From: Osedax fenrisi
Taxonomy: Eukaryota > Annelida > Polychaeta > Sabellida > Siboglinidae
NCBI GenBank assembly: GCA_964019155.1
Contig: OZ025243.1
Location: 34,521,744 to 34,585,743 of the forward strand
Direction of reading: 5' to 3'
DNA length: 64,000 nt
Positions 52,471 through 64,000 of the stretch are shown here, piece after piece. Position numbers and translations under genes: made by a program. The notes below the pieces were generated by a model. It did not search any database and was not told where the DNA came from. It worked only from the letters and a program-made list of their open reading frames with translations. Numbering within the stretch: the first letter of the stretch is position 1; every line of letters begins with the position of its first letter.

Positions 52471-54590
52471 TATGCTATAGGTATACATGTTCAGCGGAGA
52501 AATAATAACAATGCATCGATAGGTGGAATCAGTATAAAACACTCATTAGAGTCGAAATGGTATTTGAAAGAATTATGATAGCACATTTCCACGGCAATCC
52601 AATGACAACCATTACCACCTATTATAGTCCAACAAATGTTAGTGAGATAGAAGATATCAAGACATTTTACGAACAACTATCAGCTTATTCACGGCAAATA
52701 CCGAGACACAATGTACACATAATTGCAGGCGATTTCAATGCACATCTAGGTCAACAAGATGGTTTCAAATTTGCTTACCAAGAAATGACAAACAGGAATG
52801 TTAAAATGCTAAATGAGTATCTATTAGAAAATAAACTTATATGTCTAAATAGATATCAAAAAATAAAAGGACAACTATGGACACATAAAATCACCAAATG
52901 GAAAAACAGTTATAAAAACTGCAGAGCCTATAACTCTTTTGTCAGCGTATCATCAGATTATCTGATTCAGATCACCGTATAGTCACAACACGCAAACAAG
53001 TATGTCTTCATTCAAAAATAAAAAGTCATGTAAAGTTACTCAATATAATTATTCCTGCCTACAAAATGATACTGTAAAACAAAAGTCATGAACAAGTAAA
53101 GTAAAAACTACATCATCAACAAATGAATCTTATAATCTTTTTAAAACTTCATGCAAAGAAATTGCAAGTGAAATAATACCTTTAAAAGATAGAATAAAAA
53201 GACAAACCCCATTGGAAAATCCAGTAATTATCGACAAAAGAAGGTCATTAAAAGAAGCAGCACAGATCAAAGACTCGAATCCATCGCAAGATAACCTATC
53301 TAAATACGAATATGCAAAGAAAATCCTATACGAAACGTAGGACAGAGTACATGAAAACTATAGTTTTCAAAAGGTATACCTTCAAACAAAGATAGACGAG
53401 ATACCTACAGCAGTGGTAAATAAGAAATTATCGTTAGCATGGAAAACAGTAAACGAAATAAGTGGACGAAAAAATAGTGACAAAGCCAAAATAACAACAG
53501 AAAGTGACAAAGAAAGAATCAAGCTATGGCATAAACATTTTCATGATCTACTATGTGTTCAACCAAATATTCCGGGCTTTGAGATTAAAACCATAATAAA
53601 TAATACTATATATGTAGAAACTGGCATATTCAAAATGACTGAACTAACAAAAACCCGAGTACAAAAAATGGAAAATCATGTGGACTTGACGAGATACCAG
53701 TGGAATATAAAATCGTTTAAATAAATACTTCTTGTTTTCTGCAACAAAGTATACGCACAATATAAAATCGATATATGAAATGACAGTTGTATCATACCAT
53801 TTCCAAAGAAAGGAGACCTAAGTCTAACAAAGAATTATCGCGGCATCACTTTTACATGTATTTCAGCCAAAATGTATAACCTAGGTTTAAATAAACTTAT
53901 TCTCTTAAACAGAATTATACCTCTTATCGATCCCTTGCTTCGTAAAAATCAAAACGGTTTCAGAACGAACAGATCAACCACTGGATAAATACTTACAATA
54001 AGGGGAATAATCGAAGAAACGCATGCAAAAATACTTCCTGCTATAATTCTATTTATCGATTACTCAAAAGCTTTCGATAGCATACATAAAGGAAATATGA
54101 AGGAAATTCTCAAAGCTTACGGTATATCCGAAGTAACAGTAAATTCCATTATGATAGAATACAGTAATACTCGATCAAAGTTACGATTACCAAATGGCGA
54201 TACTGAATTTTTTGAAAGTACTGCAGGTGTCCAATATTATAAAGATCACAGACGTATACTATGCAGATGATATAGCCTTATAGCCTTAACAGACAATATA
54301 AAATATGCCACTATACTCTTTCACAAAATAGAAGAAGTATCAAAAGAAATAGGCCTACAAGTTAATATGGAAAAGACTGAATATATGAATATAAATCATG
54401 CTAATACTGACAATTTAAAAAGTTCAACCGGAATACAAATCAAAAGAGTTAACGATTTCAAATATCTAGGCAGCTACGTCTCTTCTACCGAAAAATATGT
54501 CAAAATCAGACTCGCAAAAAGCTGCGCTCCCATAATGATCTTATTTTTTTTCTTTGACAAATATGTTCACTATAAATGTTGTATATAATT

Positions 54591-55777
54591 AAATCTCATC
54601 TTACCATCCGCTCAGTTTTACTTATTATTCCATATTTTATATTCAGTACTATTCTACCTCCACAATATACTACTTAACAATGTATCTACTCATATAATAT
54701 TAAAGTTTTTTTTATAATTTTTGAACTTTATTATTATAAACATATAATTTTATTATATATCTTTTTTTGTTACTATAATAGTTAGAATAATTTACTTTTA
54801 TAACTATAACATTACACCAGTTAATACCTTCAACAAACCCATTACATTTTGTAAACTACAATCCTATTTAAAACTTATACATTTATTAAAAAAAACCTTA
54901 GAATAAAGTATTGACAAACAACTTACTAAATATCTTATTTATATCAGTATCCCAAACATTTTCGGAGCGTTTTTTTTATTTAAATCAACGGAGACTTCCC
55001 TTACAAAAATATCCAATAATATTCTATCGAGATTAAATAATAATAAGTATAACTAAATTATCTTCCTCTATCTCTCCGTGGTATTTGTTCCTATTAATCA
55101 TTATATTCTCCAGACTCGAATATATTGGAATTTCTGATACACAACTTTCTAAGTGTAAGCATTTACTTCTATAAAGTCCGCAATGTACATTAAACAAGCA
55201 CCACCTCTTATCACGTGATTGCCAGCACAGTTTAGTTAGATATCACATCTTTTTCAATAAATATATGTGTAAAATATATCTCCTCCATCTATATACTACT
55301 ATATCAAACGTCGCAACAATGTTATATACGATATATGGCGATGTTATATATACGAATTACTCTAATTATACTTAATATACATCTATAATCATACCCACTA
55401 TAGTGGGAATTCTATAGAATGAATGACATATATAACTATAGTTAGTTCTCCAATTATTTCCTTTATTTAATTCAAAAAGACTGAATCTATATTCCTCCTC
55501 TCCATATTACATAACATTTTGAAGTACTATTAGAAATATTAATAAAATTAAATATTCAATTAAATACTTCTCATATTCAATACAAGATAAAATTTAAAAT
55601 TTTAATTTTATTATTAGATTATTAAATATTCATATAATTTATTACACAAATACACACAACCCATAAATAAAGCTGCTATATGGTAAATTAATAGTCGTAT
55701 AATACATTACGATACACCAAGAATATCAAGATAAGAAACAAATACACAAATACACAAATATGCAAATAGAAAAGAAC
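54591..55777. other. Intergenic DNA, nothing recognised
   Basis: AT-rich, with poly-T and poly-A runs and no GC-richer island, no TIRs and no frame with coding character. The promoter of the 55778 gene must lie in its right part. Confidence 0.4.
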
Positions 55778-57000
55778 ATGAATTTATACGTATACGTTAT
55801 TATCTTCTGCACTGTCGGTTTGTAAATATGTATATATAGGATAAAATATGTATATATCTCCTATATATATATATATGTAATACTAAACTTTTTCATGCAT
55901 ACAATTGTCATATATGACAATTGTAATTTTATATATAATTAAGCAGTTTCATCGAATAAATAGGTTCATATAAATAAGTAATTAGTAAAATACTCAGGAA
56001 TTTTAATTCTACCTATCAGTATATAGGTAATACGTATCAATATGTACCTGTATAAAAGTAGATCTGTACACAAATGTATACATCGATAATGATATTAACT
56101 ATAAAAGCTATACACCTTGTACATAAAAATACATGTTTATATCATCAATATATAGAAAGTTTTCTCTTCTTTCTTTATATCGATGGTTTAAATATGTAGG
56201 AATAATATATAATTTTATTATAATACAAAAGTCACTAACATTTTGATTAATATATTGATATTATATATAATTTCGTATATATATACGAACAAATATAATA
56301 TGTACACGTATATAAATAAATCACTATATATTAAATATAATACAAATTAATATATTATATTATAATACATAACTATAGTATTACTACTACTACTACTACT
56401 ACTACAGTAGCAACCAAGGCGAACAACTCAACCGAACCTACATACAACAATAATGATGTTCTGCACATAAACGACACCGATATCATGTCGATGAACGAAA
56501 CTTGGCCCGATGGCAGCGGTGGCAATGCAACCGTCGTAGAAGAAACCGAAAGTGCGACCTCAACGTCAATGGTACGCTACTTAGGCTTGGGATTCCTGTC
56601 ATTCCTAGTTGTGGGCGTGGTCTTATTAGCTATGAACGAGAGCCTCAAACCCACCGAAGCTCTGTTCGACACGAGGAACTACGACGCCGTAAACGTTGGG
56701 GTAGATGACTTCGATAATATCGAGTACGCCCGCAATAATGCGGTAGTCGAAGGCGGCGGTGGCGGTGGGGGGAGTGGCCGAGATTCCATGCGGACGATGA
56801 TGGGCGGATATCCGATGACGTATCGTCAACAACAGATACTCGGCTACGAATCGCAGGATGCCGCGTTTAACAACAATCAACAACAATTCCGACAATACCC
56901 GATACAACAACCCCACCGCCCTCATCAGCCTATGTACAGCGTGTTGCCCTATAATGCCCCTAATAACTTCTATAACACACCGTACAATCAGTATAGGTAG
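55778..57000 (+). CDS. Orphan single-pass membrane protein, two exons
   Basis: Exon 1 55778-55817 encodes MNLYVYVIIFCTV plus one base (donor GTTTGT). Exon 2 56408-57000 starts in the matching phase after ACTACTACTACAG and runs to TAG. 210 aa. The signal peptide (about 1-18, ending ...VATKA) is followed by a short ectodomain with N-glycosylation sequons (NNST, MNET, GNAT), a TM helix YLGLGFLSFLVVGVVLLAM (about 71-89) and a cytoplasmic tail of about 120 residues with a Gly run, then Gln/Asn/Tyr/Pro-rich sequence ending YNQYR. AATAAA is at 57046. I recognise no family. If exon 1 is wrong, translation could start at the ATG at 56485 in the same frame. Polyampholyte-poor, low-complexity tail suggests a scaffold or adaptor role only by analogy. 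Confidence 0.65.
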
Positions 57001-58326
57001 ATGTATGAATTCATGTAGCCACGAATTCATGTTGGCGAGGAATTTAATAAATGTATATTAAATTTAATTTCTTACATTTATATTATATAACATTAATTTA
57101 TACATTTTATATTAATTGTCATCATGAGTATTGCACTAATATAAAAGTAAAAGAATTGCATTTAAAATCTACCCTAATTCTATGTTAAAATGTAATGTAT
57201 AGTATACATTGTATCATAGAGCTAAAGAGAAATTGAGAAAAAAAGAATAAAGAGAAAATTTCTCTTTAGCTCTATGCATTGTATACGTATTATTTGATAC
57301 ATTTTTAAATATACTGACACCAAATATAGAAACAAATTTTCTAACAAATTATAGGAACTAATTTAGAAAAATATTTTACAATTAAAAAAAAATACTAAGA
57401 AAATATCTACTCTAAATATTACCTTCGGGAAACTAATATAATTTATATTGTAAAGAATTTTATATTTTTGAAAATCTTTGAAATAATAAACTCAATATTT
57501 CGTTGCTCTCATTTATTTGTATTTAATTTATTATATTTTTGATTAATTTTCTTATTTTGTTACGGTAAATATAACTTAATTATAACCTTTATTTTTATTC
57601 CATTGTTTATTTGATAACTTATGTTATGAATAACACATATTTCAAATATATATTTTCTTAAATAAATAATCAATCCTATAATTATTTTCTTCCTGACATT
57701 TTTATAAACATTTTGGATAATATTCCTAGATTATAGGAATCAATGATGCATAACATACATGTCATTTTCTATGCAGTATAATTGATATTATTAAAAATAA
57801 CAGCATTTTGATGCATACGTATATTAATATATATAGAAGAGAATAGCATATAGCCTATTTATTGAGTATTGTTTTCATCTTTAATTTTCATAAAAAATAG
57901 CATTCTTTTATTTGCTGAAATAGCTCCAAATTAATATAGTTCTTTAAAGAACTATATCGAGAACTAGAACGAGAAAATGTTCTCGTCGTCGCCGTGTTTT
58001 CATACTTAATGTATTGTAGGCTATATGTATTGTATAAGAAACGCGGGTATATTCGATATCGTCGATCATGACAGTGATCACGATCGATGATCGACAACAT
58101 TGATCAACGATCAAAGATCGTGAAAAGTCGTGATCGTACCCATCATTGTTCACGATTAAATTTACAAATATTATTTCGTATTATTATCACAATTTAAATT
58201 ACAAATTAATTATTTATTTAGAAAATTACACATATTTAACTAGTTAAGTGAACCTAATTAGGTATACATCTCAAGGTTTAAACCTTAAGAGACGATTAAT
58301 ACATCCGGAACAATTGTTTACAGGTA
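57001..58326. other. Intergenic DNA after the orphan TM gene
   Basis: Contains the gene's poly(A) signal, an imperfect palindrome GAATTCATG at 57008 and 57023, a 19-bp-arm hairpin at 57216-57275 and a GATC-dense stretch at 58050-58135. No coding frame I trust. Confidence 0.4.
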
Positions 58327-59306
58327 GGGGAGAGCGGGCCGGTTGAGCCGGTTTTTATAAAAAACACTTTTATCTAATAATGTTATGAATATATTTTAAT
58401 AAAATAAAGTGCATAAGATAAATATAGTTTATGATCAATAAAAAACATTCATAAAGCAGTGTAATGATAAATAATTAATTATATAATTACATTATAATTT
58501 TTTTTAATTTGGCTCAACCTGCCCCGTCTAATGGGGCAGGTTGAGCCAGGTAGAAAAAATTCAAAATTAAAGATATATTTTAAAAATAAACATAGTTAAA
58601 GTTATATATTTATATTTATTAGTATATTAACAAGTATATGCACAAATATTAATATCAAAACTAATGAAACTTTAAGGCGAGAGATTAGATTAGGAGAGAG
58701 GTTAGATGCTCTGTTTTAATCCAGCATATAAACCAATTATTTAATTATTTAAAATAATTACTCAATTATATATTTAATTAATTAGATTATTATTATTATT
58801 TAAATAAGTAATTAATTAATTAAATAAATATGTTTAATAATAAACTGGGCAGATTGACCTTATGGTCAACCTGTCCCGTTTTACTATGGTCAACCTGCCC
58901 CATATCACTGCCTCATACCCCTATATATAAAAGTAATCTAATTAGATTAATCAATTAATTAATGTGTGAATGATAATTTTTGAATTTTGTATTTTATTAT
59001 ATATATTATATTAAATATACTTCATTTATATACCATTAATAATGCTATGTTATTACAAAATATATTAATAATATCAAATTTAAAATTACTGTCACACCAA
59101 CGGGTTTTTCATAAAATATTAATAATTAAATAATATTTTAAATAGTTAAAATAAATAATTTCTGAGTTGTTATAATAATGCTAAATATAGGTGTGTAATA
59201 CACACTGTGTATACATGTATTAAAAATACATTAGGATATTTATTAATAGCAGAAATAATTGAGATGGCTCAACCTGCCCCTATAGTCAACCTTTCCCGCT
59301 CTCCCC
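58327..59306. mobile_element. 980-bp TA-flanked TIR element, GGGGAGAGCGGG termini
   Basis: Left GGGGAGAGCGGGCCGGTTGA, right the inverse of GGGGAGAGCGGGAAAGGTTG, with TA on both sides. The subterminal motif GGGGCAGGTTGAGC (or its inverse) is repeated at about 58510, 58540, 58870, 58895 and 59270. The middle is AT-rich without a transposase. The first bases (TA-GGGGA) resemble the ends of the 3771-4689 element, so both may be moved by related transposases (inference). Confidence 0.85.
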
Positions 59307-59515
59307 TAATTGTAGGTATATATATTTAGTTATATATAACCTATATAACTATATTTTATTGATTTACATATATGTTCAACAATATAACTAAATAAAAAGC
59401 TTATCCATTGGGCGTTCGACGAACGTTCGTCATATATTAATGCTTATCCTATATATTTATAAATAATTATAAAGTAGTTATATACAATAATCATACGATA
59501 TTAATATTGTATTTA

Positions 59516-64000
<4,485 letters not shown>

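Larger units (their letters stand above)
50830..54590 (+). mobile_element. Decayed non-LTR retrotransposon with endonuclease and RT, twice interrupted
   Basis: Pieces in order: KGKKSLLVGTFNVQT (endonuclease start, to 50995), KTSELIASENMATISTAY (51355-51450), NASIGGISIKHSLESKWYLK and HNVHIIAGDFNAHLGQQDG (from 52490), an RT start (53413-53724), FIDYSKAFDSIHKGN near 54050, then YYADD near 54255 and QVNMEKTEYM, FKYLGSYVSS. Stops and frameshifts occur throughout. Part of the RT palm (between the AGV and YADD motifs) is deleted. A TIR element sits at 50996-51347 and a second LINE at 51448-52470. Inactive. Confidence 0.85.

Noticed and set aside
57888..58153. Minus-strand frame ending SSLKNYINLELFQQIKECYF
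   Set aside because: Considered as a distal exon of the STIM-like gene, but no clear acceptor, phase link or similarity.

Overview
The window looks like nuclear DNA of an animal (a metazoan, probably an invertebrate). It is extremely AT-rich, full of (TA)n and other microsatellites, and carries spliced genes whose GC-richer exons stand out from AT-rich introns. The species cannot be named from the sequence. Supporting the animal assignment are an EGF/ZP-domain membrane protein, an ERICH3-type (DUF4590) protein, a STIM-like EF-hand/SAM protein, tRNA-derived SINEs and non-LTR retrotransposons. I built the gene models by hand from reading frames, GT/AG sites and intron phase. No transcript evidence was available.

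Layout. (1) 459-18874, plus strand: a 15-exon gene for a 529-residue type I membrane protein with signal peptide, three EGF-like modules, a complete ZP module, a basic furin-type site, a TM helix and a short tail. Its introns hold a SINE piece, two copies of a TA-flanked MITE, a (TCCTC)n tract and a 2-kb minisatellite of 13-bp units. (2) 18875-22556: intergenic, AT-rich, with short repeats and an array of TGAGTCA sites. (3) 50131 down to 22557, minus strand: a 27-exon gene for a 1028-residue protein. Its N-terminal half is an ERICH3 orthologue including the DUF4590 domain. A long acidic/Ser-rich linker follows, then leucine-rich repeats and a conserved-looking C-terminus. An RFX/X-box-like motif lies 86 bp upstream of the ATG. 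The introns hold three copies of a ~450-bp MITE, another TIR element, a SINE, decayed LINE pieces and several minisatellites. (4) 50.3-54.6 kb: repeats, then a decayed LINE that carries an inserted TIR element and a second LINE in opposite orientation. (5) 55778-57000, plus: a two-exon gene for a 210-residue orphan single-pass protein. (6) 58327-59306: a 980-bp TA-flanked TIR element. (7) 64000 down to 59516, minus: a STIM-like gene (EF-hand, SAM, TM) that appears to run off the window edge and lacks a recognisable ORAI-activating coiled coil.

The genes form two convergent pairs (ZP gene with ERICH3-LRR gene; orphan TM gene with STIM-like gene). Nothing suggests an operon or a shared pathway. 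ERICH3 is known as a ciliary protein and the X-box fits that. STIM proteins sense ER calcium. ZP proteins polymerise outside the cell. More than half of the inferred splice donors start GTT rather than GTA/GTG, which looks like a property of this genome.
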